A stretch of 64,000 nucleotides of DNA from Idiomarina seosinensis (GCF_003987275.1 NZ_PIQF01000001.1:558001-622000), one strand, 5' to 3'. Shown: positions 1 through 9,821, counted from the first letter of the stretch. The notes: generated by a model not told the origin, from the sequence alone. Numbers and translations are program-made.

Positions 1-762
1 CCGTTTCCTTCTGAAAAAGGCGCTATTGACGGTGCGCAAGCGGTCTACGGTATTGGTGCAAGTGCGCTTTACTTTGTCGATAATTACCAGGACAACGCGG
101 TCTATAAAGAACATTTCGATTTTTATGAAGACTGGCAGGGCAAAATGAATGACCACGCCGCGGGTCTATACGAGATTGACCACCTAACCCATAACGTTTT
201 CCGTGGCAATATGGATACCTGGGCTGGCTTTTATGAGCGTATCGGTAACTTCCGTGAAATCCGTTACTTTGACATCGAAGGTAAGTTAACCGGGCTGTTG
301 AGCCGGGCAATGACTGCGCCTTGCGGAAAAATTCGGATCCCAATTAATGAATCACACGATGACAAGTCGCAAATTGAAGAATACCTGAAAGAGTACAAAG
401 GTGAAGGTATTCAGCACATCGCATTAACCAGCGATAACATCTACAAGACGGTAAAAGATCTGCGCTCAATTGGCATGGACTTTATGGACACGCCAGAAAC
501 ATATTACGAGAAAATTGATGAGCGTGTAGAAGGCCACGATGAAGATGTTGAAGCGTTACGTGAACAACGCATCCTGATTGACGGTGCGCCAATGAAAGAC
601 GGCATTTTACTGCAAATCTTCACGCAAACTGTAATCGGCCCGGTATTTTTCGAAATTATTCAGCGTAAAGGTAATGAAGGCTTTGGCGAAGGTAACTTTA
701 AAGCGCTGTTTGAAAGTATCGAAGAAGACCAAATTCGCCGGGGAGTATTAGACGATGCGTAA
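1..762 (+). CDS. hppD: 4-hydroxyphenylpyruvate dioxygenase, C-terminal part (gene enters from the left edge)
   Basis: Converts 4-hydroxyphenylpyruvate to homogentisate, the second step of tyrosine degradation, in the cytoplasm. The frame is open from base 1, so the N-terminal third lies outside the window; 253 residues are visible. The three iron ligands of the vicinal-oxygen-chelate fold can be seen: His in IDHLTHNV, His in GIQHIALTS and Glu in FFEIIQRKG. The C-terminus has the family's typical GFGEGNF segment. It overlaps the next gene (homogentisate dioxygenase) by 8 bases, which implies translational coupling in an hppD-hmgA-fahA-maiA operon. The product is certain; only the start is missing. 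Confidence 0.96.
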   Translation, partial: PFPSEKGAIDGAQAVYGIGASALYFVDNYQDNAVYKEHFDFYEDWQGKMNDHAAGLYEIDHLTHNVFRGNMDTWAGFYERIGNFREIRYFDIEGKLTGLLSRAMTAPCGKIRIPINESHDDKSQIEEYLKEYKGEGIQHIALTSDNIYKTVKDLRSIGMDFMDTPETYYEKIDERVEGHDEDVEALREQRILIDGAPMKDGILLQIFTQTVIGPVFFEIIQRKGNEGFGEGNFKALFESIEEDQIRRGVLDDA

Positions 763-1885
763 ATGGATTAGCTTTCCGAAACAGGAGGGTAAGTCATCTC
801 GACAAGCCCATGCTGATTTTCCGGAGCAGGCCATTTATGAACGTGAAGCGGGGCGCAGTGGCTTTTTTGGCCCTGCGACGCATTTTCATCATCAACATGC
901 GCCTACCGGTTGGTCCGAATGGGAAGGCCCGCTGCGCCCACGCGCATTCGACTTTAACCAGTTACAAGGTTTAGCCCCGGAAAACCCGTGGTTAACACCA
1001 AATTTACTGTCAAATAGCAGCTGTAAGTTTCGACTCTGGCACTGTCATCAACATATGCCGTACCTGGTTCGTAATGCCGACGGCGACGACTTGCTGTTTG
1101 TTCATGAAGGCAGCGGTGATTTGTACTGTGATTACGGTCATATTCGGTTGACGAAAGGCGACTACTTTTTAGTCCCGCGCTCGACCAGTTGGCGGCTTGA
1201 GCCCGATGAACCGATGCAAATCTTGATGATTGAGGCGACTAACGGCGCGTATCAATTGCCTGAGAAAGGATTGGTCGGTAATCATGCTATTTTTGACCCA
1301 GCGGTGCTTGATACACCAGCAATTGATGAGTCGTTTAAAGCGCAATACAGTGAGCAGCAGTGGCAAGTTTATGTCAAGCGTCACCAGCAGGTGAGCGTTA
1401 TTACTTATCCGTTCAACCCGTTGGATGCTGTTGGCTGGCATGGTGACTTAGCGCCGGTACGACTAAACTGGCGTGATATTCGGCCGTTAATGAGTCACCG
1501 TTACCACTTACCGCCATCGGCTCATACAACCTTTGTTGCTGAACGCTTCGTGGTCTGTACCTTTGTGCCACGTCCGATCGAGTCCGATCCGGGGGCTCTT
1601 AAGGTACCGTTTTATCACAACAACGATGACTATGATGAAGTGTTGTTTTATCACGAGGGCGACTTTTTCAGTCGTGATAATATCGACCGCGGTATGGTAA
1701 CCTTCCATCCGGCAGGCTTTACTCACGGCCCGCATCCGAAAGCATTTAAAGCGGGTAGAGAGCACAAAAAGAAATTCACTGACGAAGTAGCAGTCATGCT
1801 GGATACTCGTGACTCATTGGAGCCGGGTGATGCAGCGCTGGCGGTTGAAAACCCAGACTACGTCTACAGTTGGCAGGAGAAATAA
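755..1885 (+). CDS. hmgA: Homogentisate 1,2-dioxygenase
   Basis: Opens the aromatic ring of homogentisate to give maleylacetoacetate. The protein has 376 residues, shorter than the ~430-450 of human or Pseudomonas HmgA, and is a compact bicupin form. Visible marks are a cupin strand block around HEGSGDLYCDYGHIRL, and the iron-site region near the C-terminus, with YDEVLFYHEG followed about 30 residues later by FHPAGFTHGPHP (His/Glu/His ligands). It starts inside the end of hppD and is followed after 6 bases by fahA. Position between hppD and fahA confirms the role. No truncation is apparent; the short length appears to be a subfamily trait. Confidence 0.93.
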   Translation: MRKWISFPKQEGKSSRQAHADFPEQAIYEREAGRSGFFGPATHFHHQHAPTGWSEWEGPLRPRAFDFNQLQGLAPENPWLTPNLLSNSSCKFRLWHCHQHMPYLVRNADGDDLLFVHEGSGDLYCDYGHIRLTKGDYFLVPRSTSWRLEPDEPMQILMIEATNGAYQLPEKGLVGNHAIFDPAVLDTPAIDESFKAQYSEQQWQVYVKRHQQVSVITYPFNPLDAVGWHGDLAPVRLNWRDIRPLMSHRYHLPPSAHTTFVAERFVVCTFVPRPIESDPGALKVPFYHNNDDYDEVLFYHEGDFFSRDNIDRGMVTFHPAGFTHGPHPKAFKAGREHKKKFTDEVAVMLDTRDSLEPGDAALAVENPDYVYSWQEK

Positions 1886-1891
1886 TAACTT

Positions 1892-2917
1892 ATGAAATTA
1901 GCCACTTATAGAAATGGAACGCGTGATGGCCAGTTAATGGTGGTCAGTAAAGATTTAACCCGGGCGATTGCGGTTCCGGCGATTGCTGCGTGTATGCAAG
2001 AAGCAATCGATAACTGGGATGAAGCTGAGCCCAAGCTCAACGACGTTTATCAAAAGCTGAATTCCGAGGCAATCGATGGACAGGTTGATTTTGACGAGGT
2101 GCTCTGTGAGTCACCGTTCCCGCGCGCTTATCAATGGGCTGATGGCAGTGCCTACGTCAACCACGTGGAATTGGTTCGGAAAGCACGTGGTGCTGAAATT
2201 CCAGCCAGTTTTTGGGAAGATCCGTTGATGTACCAAGGTGGTTCGGATGACTTTTTAGGGCCACGCGATGATATCGAAATGGCGAGTACCGAATGGGGTA
2301 TCGACTTTGAAGGCGAAGTCGCGGTAGTAACTGACGACGTACCTATGGGTATTGATGCAAAATCGGCTGCCGGCCACATCAAATTACTAATGTTAGTTAA
2401 TGATGTGTCGTTGCGTGGGCTTATCCCTGGAGAACTGGGCAAAGGCTTTGGCTTTTTCCAAAGTAAACCTTCATCCGCGTTTTCACCGGTGGCAGTAACT
2501 CCTGACGAACTGGGCTCGGCCTGGAAAGACAGCAAGGTTCATTTACCACTGTTATCGGAGTACAACGGTAAACCCTTTGGCAAACCGAATGCCGGCGAAG
2601 ACATGACCTTTGATTTTGGTCAGTTGGTTGCTCATGCCGCTAAAACTCGTCATTTAGGCGCTGGTGCCATTATCGGCTCTGGCACCGTATCGAATAAGCA
2701 GGGCACCGATCACGGTACCTCTATTGACGAGGGTGGTGTTGGTTATAGCTGTATTGCCGAAGTACGAATGATCGAAACCATTCGTGACGGCAAGCCAACT
2801 ACCGAATTTATGAAGTTTGGTGACACAATCCGAATGCAGATGATCGATAACGGAGGCCAGTCTATTTTCGGCCAAATTGATCAGAAAGTAGCGGAGTATA
2901 AAGGTCCTCAACAATGA
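1892..2917 (+). CDS. fahA: Fumarylacetoacetase (fumarylacetoacetate hydrolase family)
   Basis: Last step of the homogentisate pathway: cleaves fumarylacetoacetate to fumarate and acetoacetate. At 341 residues it is the short bacterial FAH type. The metal-site acidic residues lie in DFEGEVAVVTDD and MLVNDVSLRGL, and the typical GSGTVSNKQ loop is present near residue 270. A GGAG-type ribosome-binding site precedes the ATG. Its stop overlaps the start of maiA (ATGA, 4 bases). The gene order dioxygenase-dioxygenase-hydrolase-isomerase matches a full tyrosine/phenylalanine catabolic operon. Confidence 0.93.
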   Translation: MKLATYRNGTRDGQLMVVSKDLTRAIAVPAIAACMQEAIDNWDEAEPKLNDVYQKLNSEAIDGQVDFDEVLCESPFPRAYQWADGSAYVNHVELVRKARGAEIPASFWEDPLMYQGGSDDFLGPRDDIEMASTEWGIDFEGEVAVVTDDVPMGIDAKSAAGHIKLLMLVNDVSLRGLIPGELGKGFGFFQSKPSSAFSPVAVTPDELGSAWKDSKVHLPLLSEYNGKPFGKPNAGEDMTFDFGQLVAHAAKTRHLGAGAIIGSGTVSNKQGTDHGTSIDEGGVGYSCIAEVRMIETIRDGKPTTEFMKFGDTIRMQMIDNGGQSIFGQIDQKVAEYKGPQQ

Positions 2918-3555
2918 TGAAACTTTATGGATACTGGCGCTCAAGCGCCAGTTTTCGTGTCAGGGTCGCGCTTTATTTAAAAGGTCTGCCGTTTGATTAC
3001 AGTCCGGTACATTTGGTAAAGGATGGCGGTGAACAGCATTTGCCGGCTTACCGCAAGTTGAATCCAGCTGGTCTGGTACCAAGCCTGGTAGACGGCGATG
3101 TCACGTTAAATCAATCACTGGCTATTATTGAATACCTGGACGAGCGATATGCACAACACCCGCTGCTCCCGGCAGCAGCAGTTGATAGAGCTAAAGTTCG
3201 GGCTTTGGCCTATGACCTTGCATGCGAATTACAACCGGTGACAAATTTGCGAGTACTGCAATACCTGACCGGCACGCTGTCGTGTTCCGATCAACAGCGT
3301 AACGACTGGATACATCACTGGATAGAAAAGAGTTTCACCGCGTTTGAACAGCGACTGACCGAAACTGCGGGTGAATATTGCTATGGAGATTCGGTAACAT
3401 TAGCGGATGTTTGCTTGCTGCCCCAAGTGTACAACGCGCAACGCTTTAAAGTTGCCCTGGACGCTTACCCAACACTAATGGCCGTGCACGATCGCCTGCA
3501 ACGGTTAACAGCGGTACAGCAAGCTCGCCCAGAAAATCAGCCAGACGCTCAATAA
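2914..3555 (+). CDS. maiA: Maleylacetoacetate isomerase (zeta-class GST fold)
   Basis: Glutathione-dependent cis-trans isomerase turning maleylacetoacetate into fumarylacetoacetate. The 213 residues comprise an N-terminal thioredoxin-like domain and a C-terminal helical domain. The zeta-class signature is seen as YWRSSASFRVR near residue 7 (canonical SSCSWRVR; the Cys is Ala here, the catalytic Ser is kept), followed by NPAGLVPSLVDG with the cis-proline. Starts in the ATGA overlap with fahA. It completes the tyrosine operon that starts at the left edge. Confidence 0.93.
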   Translation: MMKLYGYWRSSASFRVRVALYLKGLPFDYSPVHLVKDGGEQHLPAYRKLNPAGLVPSLVDGDVTLNQSLAIIEYLDERYAQHPLLPAAAVDRAKVRALAYDLACELQPVTNLRVLQYLTGTLSCSDQQRNDWIHHWIEKSFTAFEQRLTETAGEYCYGDSVTLADVCLLPQVYNAQRFKVALDAYPTLMAVHDRLQRLTAVQQARPENQPDAQ

Positions 3556-3565
3556 GGATTATAAA

Positions 3566-6070
3566 ATGGTTAAATCACGTTTAGTGATAGCAATCGGGGC
3601 TGCACTACTGACTGCCTCTTGTGCTTCTACCTCTGCGCAACAGGAAGCATCAGCTAATGCGGTGCCACAACCCCAGGTAAAAACGTTAAGTGCCGACCCA
3701 TTGGCCTCTGCGGAGGGGACTGCGCAGTTGACCATGGAACAAATAATGGCCAACCCGGACTGGATGGGACGTTTCCCTGAAGGTGCTTTTTGGAGCATGG
3801 ACGGACAACATATTTTGTTCAAGCAAAAGCGTGAGGGGAGCGAAGTCCGTGACCTGATGATGCTAGAGAATGCACAGGGTGAAGCTCAGAAAGTTCCCTT
3901 GTCGCGCTGGCACAAATATATTGCCGATGAAAAAGAATCATCCGTCGCTGGTGATTGGCTGGCCTACACCTTTGAGGGGAATATTTTTGTTCGTTTTGGT
4001 GATGGTTCGGTAGCACAGTTAACTCGCGATGAAGCTCGCCAACATAACTTACAAGCGATGACAGATGGCAGCTTAAGCTTTCAGGAAGGCAACGATTTTT
4101 ATCAGGTTAATGTAAAATCCGGGCTGACCCAGCAAGTCGCCTCCATTAAGTTTGCTGACGAGCCTAAAGCGAATAAAGAACCCGCTGACTACTTGGCACG
4201 AGAAGAACAGCAGTTGATACAGTACGTGCAAAAAGAGCGTGAAGCAGCGCAGCAGCGGTTTGACCAGCAACAGCAACTTCAGAATGAAAACCCGTCACTG
4301 ACGCCAAAGTCGTTTTATTTAGACAAGTCCAAACAATTGGTTCAAGCCAGCTTGTCGCCGCAAGGCAATTACCTCATCGCCGTTATTAGCGAGCCTCAGA
4401 GCTGGCGTGAAGACGGCGACATAATGCCTAATTATATTAACGAAGATGGCCGTATTAGCAGCGAACGTGTACGTCGTCGGGTGGCTGATGCAAAACCCAC
4501 TGAGCATCAGTTGGTGTTGCTTGATCTCGCGGAACATTCAGATACCACGTTAACTTACAACCAGTTACCGGGTTGGAACGAAGATGTATTGGCTGAGGTG
4601 AAGCGCGAAAACCATGAAGCTCGCGGCGAAGAGTATGAAACAGAACAACAGCCTCGTGCGATTCACTTGATGTCCGACTGGGGTTGGGAAAATGGTGCGT
4701 TGCAATGGAATGAAAATGGCTCAGAACTGGCATTGATGTTAGAAGCCTGGGACAATAAGGATCGCTGGATTGCAACCGTCGACTTTGCGGCTAAGCAGTT
4801 GGTCGCCCAAGACCGGTTGCATGATGACGCCTGGATTAACTACACTCACAATGAATTTGGCTGGTTAAACGAACAGGCATTGTGGTTTATGTCCGAAGCC
4901 GATGGTTACTCGCATCTGTATGCAAAACCACTCTCAGGGCAGACGCGTCAGCTAACTAAGGGTGAGTATGTGGTCGAGTCACCGAAACTCAGCAGCGACT
5001 CAGAGCATCTATATTTTCAGGCAAACATTGAGCATCCAGGTGTTTATGAAGTTTATCGGGTAAAAACCGATGGCAGCAGTGAAAACCCTGAAGCGCTAAC
5101 TAACCTGAACGGTATGACCGCGTTCGAGTTGAGCCCAATGGATGATGAGTTGATTCTTACCCACTCAACGCCATTAATGCCGCCAGAGCTTTATCATAAA
5201 ACGACAGCGCCGGGAGACCAGCCAGAACAGCTAACACACACCGTGTCTGAGAAGTTCCTGAGCATTGACTGGAGCGCTCCGGATGTTGTTCCGGTGGCTT
5301 CTTCTAATGTTGAAGACCCAATTTACACACGCATTTATAAGCCAGAAGGCTTTGATGCTGACCGTGCCGAGGAATACCCAGCGGTCGTGTTTATTCATGG
5401 TGCAGGATATTTACAAAACGCCCATATGGGTTGGTCGGGTTATTTCCGTGAATTTATGTTCCATAGCTTGCTGAACAAAGAAGGCTACGTGGTCGCCGAT
5501 CTCGATTATCGCGGTTCTAAAGGCTATGGCCGTGACTGGCGTACAGCTATCTATCGGCAAATGGGAACGCCAGAGGTAGAAGATCTGGTTGACGTTACTC
5601 GCTACTTAGAAAGCGATCTTAACGTCGATACCGACCGGTTAGGCACCTACGGTGGCTCCTACGGTGGTTTCCTGACGTTTATGGCGTTATTTAAAGAGCC
5701 AGGGTTATTTGAAGCAGGCTCTGCGCTTCGGCCGGTCACTGACTGGGCTCATTACAATGTTGGTTATACGTCCAATATTCTGAATTTGCCGCAGGATGAC
5801 ACCATTGCCTATCGTCAGAGTTCGCCGATATACTTTGCCGAAGGGCTCGAGGACGCGTTATTGATTAACTCGCCGATGATTGATGATAACGTCTTTTTCC
5901 AGGACAGCGTGCGCTTGGTTCAACGTCTAATTGAGTTGAAGAAAACGGATTGGGAAACGGCTATCTATCCGGTAGAACCCCACGGATTTCGTCAGCCGGA
6001 AAGTTGGCTGAACGAATACCGTCGGATCTTTAAATTATTTGAAGAAAACCTGCATCCCGAGCGTGACTAA
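3566..6070 (+). CDS. Secreted S9 family (prolyl oligopeptidase-like) lipoprotein peptidase
   Basis: An 834-residue exported serine peptidase with an N-terminal lipobox (LLTASC at residues 14-19), so probably lipid-anchored in the envelope. Residues ~60-560 form a beta-propeller-like region and ~570-834 an alpha/beta-hydrolase domain. The catalytic triad is visible as Ser698 in YGGSYGGF, an Asp in SPMIDDN near residue 773, and His806 in EPHGFRQ. It cleaves peptides, probably dipeptidyl/acylaminoacyl-type; the exact specificity cannot be told. It follows maiA by 10 bases but is likely a separate function (protein scavenging). Its end overlaps the convergent rhombosortase by 4 bases. Confidence 0.9.
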   Translation: MVKSRLVIAIGAALLTASCASTSAQQEASANAVPQPQVKTLSADPLASAEGTAQLTMEQIMANPDWMGRFPEGAFWSMDGQHILFKQKREGSEVRDLMMLENAQGEAQKVPLSRWHKYIADEKESSVAGDWLAYTFEGNIFVRFGDGSVAQLTRDEARQHNLQAMTDGSLSFQEGNDFYQVNVKSGLTQQVASIKFADEPKANKEPADYLAREEQQLIQYVQKEREAAQQRFDQQQQLQNENPSLTPKSFYLDKSKQLVQASLSPQGNYLIAVISEPQSWREDGDIMPNYINEDGRISSERVRRRVADAKPTEHQLVLLDLAEHSDTTLTYNQLPGWNEDVLAEVKRENHEARGEEYETEQQPRAIHLMSDWGWENGALQWNENGSELALMLEAWDNKDRWIATVDFAAKQLVAQDRLHDDAWINYTHNEFGWLNEQALWFMSEADGYSHLYAKPLSGQTRQLTKGEYVVESPKLSSDSEHLYFQANIEHPGVYEVYRVKTDGSSENPEALTNLNGMTAFELSPMDDELILTHSTPLMPPELYHKTTAPGDQPEQLTHTVSEKFLSIDWSAPDVVPVASSNVEDPIYTRIYKPEGFDADRAEEYPAVVFIHGAGYLQNAHMGWSGYFREFMFHSLLNKEGYVVADLDYRGSKGYGRDWRTAIYRQMGTPEVEDLVDVTRYLESDLNVDTDRLGTYGGSYGGFLTFMALFKEPGLFEAGSALRPVTDWAHYNVGYTSNILNLPQDDTIAYRQSSPIYFAEGLEDALLINSPMIDDNVFFQDSVRLVQRLIELKKTDWETAIYPVEPHGFRQPESWLNEYRRIFKLFEENLHPERD

Positions 6071-6654
6071 CGCTCGGAATCAGTATTTTTTAAAGGTTCA
6101 GGAACGGCGTCGCTTACCCGGCGCCGTTCTAATTTTAGCAGCACCAGACTGCTTAATAGTCCGGCGGCATGAATATATGCAACGTACTCACCAATAAAGT
6201 GAGTTGGTCGCCAGCCCAGTAGTTCCGCAACTACCTTGCCGATAATGGCTAACCCAAGAATCAGCACCCAGCGATTCTGTTTGGCATATTTGACCACGCA
6301 ATACATCAATAGACCGTGCAGAACCGCGGACAGACCCACGAACTCAATTTCCCAGGGCAATAGTAACAGCAGCAAGCTAGTGGTGACCGCGCTGAGCAAT
6401 AACGCATTGATTAACCAACGAGTGGTAAAAAACTGTCGCCACACCACAACGATAACCACCAGTGCGGCGAAGTTAAATAACGCATGAGACCAGTTAAGGT
6501 GAATAAAGTGTGCGCCCACCAGCGGCCAACCCTCGCTCAATGCAGTATCGCTATTAAAGGCTAAGCTATCGTGCCACTCGGGCATTAATTGTAAAAACGC
6601 CATAACGGCTAAGCTCAAAATTAAAGCAAATAAGTAATGTTGTATGTTTTTCAT
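6067..6654 (-). CDS. rrtA: Rhombosortase (rhomboid-family intramembrane serine protease)
   Basis: A 195-residue polytopic inner-membrane protein of the rhomboid fold. The membrane-embedded catalytic features are HLNWSHALFN near residue 52 (His/Asn oxyanion site), Ser in GLSAVLHG near residue 109, and His in YIHAAGLL near residue 164. The GLSxVLHG variant and the short length point to rhombosortases, which process proteins with a GlyGly-CTERM tail at the cell surface. No GlyGly-CTERM protein was recognised in this window, so its substrates lie elsewhere. A plain rhomboid is the alternative. Confidence 0.8.
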   Translation of the reverse strand: MKNIQHYLFALILSLAVMAFLQLMPEWHDSLAFNSDTALSEGWPLVGAHFIHLNWSHALFNFAALVVIVVVWRQFFTTRWLINALLLSAVTTSLLLLLLPWEIEFVGLSAVLHGLLMYCVVKYAKQNRWVLILGLAIIGKVVAELLGWRPTHFIGEYVAYIHAAGLLSSLVLLKLERRRVSDAVPEPLKNTDSER

Positions 6655-6728
6655 GGGTCGTTTTCATTGCACAGCTGTTGATGGGTTCGTATGATAGTGC
6701 CAAATTGCCGTAAAGAAAAAGGGATTGC

Positions 6729-8495
6729 ATGAAATTGTCGTTTAAGCGGGGCGTTTTCGCTGTTACTTTCAGCACACTACTAGTTGGGTGCGGAAGTCCA
6801 TTAACGCCAGAAAAAACGGCCAACGAAGTTCGTGAGCCAGAGGCAGCTACGGGCTTTGCGGATAAGCAAGCAGTAACCACTGAACGGTTTATGGTGGCAG
6901 CTGCAAATCCGCACGCTGTCGATGCTGGGTACAAAGTTCTTAAACAAGGTGGTAATGCCATCGACGCTGCAATAGCGGTGCAGGCAATGCTTGGTTTAAC
7001 CGAACCGCAATCATCCGGAATTGGTGGCGGGGCCTTTATACTTTACTGGGATCAACAGGAACAGCGACTGTATACCGTTGATGCACGAGAAACAGCGCCA
7101 ATGGCCGCCACTGAAGAACTATTTTTAGACGACAATGGTAATGCGCCACGGTGGATTGAGGCCGTTGTTGGTGGCCGTTCTGTTGGTACTCCGGGATTGC
7201 TAAAGGGGCTAGAGCTTGCACACCAACGATGGGGAAGTTCTGATTGGGCTGACTTGTTCAAAGATAGTATAGAGCTAGCAGAGCAAGGTTTTCAGGTATC
7301 GCCGCGTTTAGCCAAACTAGTGGCTATGGAAATCAATCCGGGTGTTACCAAAATGCCGGTTACTAAGGATTACTTTTTCCCTAATGGCAAACCTCTGCAA
7401 ACGGGCGATTTATTAAAAAACCCAGAATACGCAGAAACACTGAGCTTAATCGCTGAGCAAGGTGCGGACGCCTTTTATCATGGCCCAATTGCTGAGAAAA
7501 TTGTTTCCGCGGTAAAAAACAGTGCTGTCGCGCCCGGTGTACTGAGCCTGTCGGATCTGGCTAACTATGAAGCCAAAGTACGTCAGCCGGTCTGTGATGA
7601 TTACCGCCAATATAAGGTTTGTGGCATGGGCCCACCGAGTTCAGGCGGCTTAACGACATTGCAGACTCTGGGTGTGCTGGAGAATTACGATATCCCGCAG
7701 ATGACGGTTAACGGTGAGCAGGCTGCTCACTTATTTACTCAGGCCTCGCGGCTTGCTTATGCCGATCGGAATCAATGGATTGCGGATCCCGATTTTGCCG
7801 AGGTACCGGTGGCTGCAATGCTGAATGATGAATATTTGGCTGAACGTGCTGGTAAAATTAATGAAAATGACATGGGTAAAGCTAAGCCGGGTCTGTACTT
7901 AATGCCGGAAAATCAACAAGACATGGCGTACGAACGGCCAAACACCAGCCATATTAGTATCGTTGATAATGACGGTAATGTTGTGTCTATGACAACCAGT
8001 ATCGAAATGGGCTTTGGCTCAACGGTAATGGCCGGGGGCTTTTTGCTGAATAATCAATTAACCGATTTCTCACTTGTGCCAATGGATGGGTCGGTAAAAA
8101 TAGCGAATAGGGTAGAGCCTGGTAAGCGGCCACGCAGTTCTATGGCGCCAACCATGGTATTAAACCAACAAGGTGATCAAGTATTGCATGCGCTGGGTTC
8201 ACCCGGTGGTAGTCGTATCATTAATTATGTGACGCAGACTGTGGTCGGTCTGTTGGACTGGAAACTGGATATGCAGCAAGCCATAAATATGGGACATGTG
8301 ACCAATCGTAACGACTATACTTCGCTGGAAAAAGGTCGACCGATTGCAGAGCACGCAAAAGCGTTAAGAGCTCGCGGGCACGAAGTGCGAGTGATAGATT
8401 TAAATAGTGGCTTGCATGGTATTACCATTAATTCCGATGGAACGCTGACTGGTGGAGCTGATCCGCGTCGCGAAGGTCAGGTAAAAGGAGAGTAG
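6729..8495 (+). CDS. ggt: Gamma-glutamyltransferase (lipoprotein)
   Basis: Hydrolyses or transfers gamma-glutamyl groups, for example from glutathione, in the periplasm. The 588-residue proenzyme starts with a lipobox (LLVGC). The large-subunit signature GGNAIDAAIAVQ is followed by SSGIGGGAF. The autoprocessing and catalytic Thr is at about residue 406 in NTSHISIVD, and the small subunit continues with MTTSIEMGFGS and SPGGSRIINYV. Length and motifs are those of a full enzyme. The next gene, a small lipoprotein, begins directly after its stop codon, so the two are probably co-transcribed. Confidence 0.95.
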   Translation: MKLSFKRGVFAVTFSTLLVGCGSPLTPEKTANEVREPEAATGFADKQAVTTERFMVAAANPHAVDAGYKVLKQGGNAIDAAIAVQAMLGLTEPQSSGIGGGAFILYWDQQEQRLYTVDARETAPMAATEELFLDDNGNAPRWIEAVVGGRSVGTPGLLKGLELAHQRWGSSDWADLFKDSIELAEQGFQVSPRLAKLVAMEINPGVTKMPVTKDYFFPNGKPLQTGDLLKNPEYAETLSLIAEQGADAFYHGPIAEKIVSAVKNSAVAPGVLSLSDLANYEAKVRQPVCDDYRQYKVCGMGPPSSGGLTTLQTLGVLENYDIPQMTVNGEQAAHLFTQASRLAYADRNQWIADPDFAEVPVAAMLNDEYLAERAGKINENDMGKAKPGLYLMPENQQDMAYERPNTSHISIVDNDGNVVSMTTSIEMGFGSTVMAGGFLLNNQLTDFSLVPMDGSVKIANRVEPGKRPRSSMAPTMVLNQQGDQVLHALGSPGGSRIINYVTQTVVGLLDWKLDMQQAINMGHVTNRNDYTSLEKGRPIAEHAKALRARGHEVRVIDLNSGLHGITINSDGTLTGGADPRREGQVKGE

Positions 8496-8498
8496 TTG

Positions 8499-8948
8499 GT
8501 GAAATCTTATAAGCTGTTATCAATAATTTTACCATTGGTTGCTTTGACCGCTTGCTCTGAACAAAACTTTGGACATGCTGAGGATGAAGGCGAAACCCCT
8601 GAGGTTGTGGCAATAAAAAGTTTCTATCAGGCAATTTATCGAGATGATGATTTGCAGAAAGCAAAAACTTACGCGTCAGATCGGATGGATGGTTTGATCG
8701 ACCATTATGCAACGCTTCAAGGGGTGGAGCGTTATGTGTTAGGTCGTTATTTCGATCAGGTTGAATTATCGGTGGATACCGATTCGCTGGTTCCCTATCT
8801 GAATAAAGCGCAGGAAATCAGAGCAACCGTTATTTTCGAAGGCGAGTATCAGGGTGAAGATGTTAAAGATAGTCGCGACGTGGTGTTAGTGCAGGAGCAG
8901 GGTAAATGGCGCGTGGACCAGATTCTCGATCCACGCTACCGTCCTTAA
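8499..8948 (+). CDS. Small lipoprotein with an NTF2-like fold (function unknown)
   Basis: About 149 residues with a signal peptide ending in a lipobox (LVALTAC, residues ~14-20), hence an anchored envelope protein. The body (VVAIKSFYQAIYRDDD ... VQEQGKWRVDQI) resembles DUF4878/NTF2-like small lipoproteins, which often bind small ligands; the specific role is unknown. A GTG at 8499 is preferred because an AAAGGAG site lies 9 bases upstream; a TTG one codon earlier is possible. It abuts ggt and converges on the HIT gene, overlapping it by 4 bases. Confidence 0.72.
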   Translation: MKSYKLLSIILPLVALTACSEQNFGHAEDEGETPEVVAIKSFYQAIYRDDDLQKAKTYASDRMDGLIDHYATLQGVERYVLGRYFDQVELSVDTDSLVPYLNKAQEIRATVIFEGEYQGEDVKDSRDVVLVQEQGKWRVDQILDPRYRP

Positions 8949-9313
8949 CCCTGTTTTTTATTGTCCGTGTAGGGTGGCCAACCTAATGGCTTACCGGCTA
9001 ACAGGTGTAGGTGAATATGGTAAACGGTTTGCCCACCATGTTCGTTACAATTCATAACACAGCGATAGCCGTCCTCTGCGAATCCTTGCTCGGCGGCTAT
9101 CTTACTGGCAACAACGTACAGATGCCCGACCGTTGCCGCTGTTTCATCGTCAATATCGTTAATGGTAGCAATCGGCTGTTTTGGGATAATTAACAGATGC
9201 ACCGGTGCCTGAGGATTGATGTCCTTAAACGCCAACGCATGGTCGTCTTCGTACACAATATCGGCGGGTATTTCGCGATTAATAATCTTGCTGAATATGG
9301 TTTCTTCGGCCAT
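8945..9313 (-). CDS. hinT: HIT-family (HinT-like) nucleotide phosphoramidase
   Basis: Histidine-triad hydrolase of 122 residues that splits adenosine 5'-phosphoramidates. The triad is visible as YHIHLHLLAG near residue 100, and the family start SKIINREIPADIVYEDD is typical. Length and sequence match the HinT/PKCI branch rather than the Fhit or GalT branches. It stands alone and converges on the lipoprotein gene. Confidence 0.9.
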   Translation of the reverse strand: MAEETIFSKIINREIPADIVYEDDHALAFKDINPQAPVHLLIIPKQPIATINDIDDETAATVGHLYVVASKIAAEQGFAEDGYRCVMNCNEHGGQTVYHIHLHLLAGKPLGWPPYTDNKKQG

Positions 9314-9389
9314 AACGTTTCCCTCTAGCTACTGATTTATCTCCATAGTACTAATAGCAGCGGTAAGGAGCAATTATCCATTCTGTTGT

Positions 9390-9731
9390 TTAGTTTATTT
9401 TGTCGGCCAGTAGATATTGACCCTGCGACCGGCCACAAAATACCAAATCCACCATCGGGTGCTGGATTGCTTGTTCGGTAAAGTCAGGATCTAAATTAGA
9501 CTCACTGACGTAAGTTTGTATCGATGAGTTGTTGACCAATACATGGTACCAAGGCTGCTGTTTTGATGGTTGTGAGGTCGCCATCCGCTGATACCAATCA
9601 TCGGAGAGACTAAAGGTTGGATCAGCATCGATAATTACACCGCGATAACCATAAAGTGAGTGTGTAATAAGCTGGCCGATTGCGAATTTAGCCGTTACCA
9701 TTTTTTGACTCTCTGCTGCAGAATTTGCCAT
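9390..9731 (-). CDS. hspQ: HspQ/YccV-like protein (hemimethylated-DNA-binding fold)
   Basis: 113 residues. After a short variable N-terminus the sequence AKFAIGQLITHSLYGYRGVI starts the HspQ domain, with DDWYQRM, PWYHVLV and SNLDPD following in family order. In enterobacteria HspQ is a heat-shock protein that modulates Lon specificity and other protein turnover; that role is only inferred here. An AAGGAT ribosome-binding site lies 8 bases before the ATG at 9731. Monocistronic. Confidence 0.85.
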   Translation of the reverse strand: MANSAAESQKMVTAKFAIGQLITHSLYGYRGVIIDADPTFSLSDDWYQRMATSQPSKQQPWYHVLVNNSSIQTYVSESNLDPDFTEQAIQHPMVDLVFCGRSQGQYLLADKIN

Positions 9732-9821
9732 AACATCATCCTTAACATAATTGCTGTTTTCTTATCGGCATGGTTCTGCTAAAACTGAATAGATAAAGTG
9801 TAAAAAATTAAGGAAAAGCCA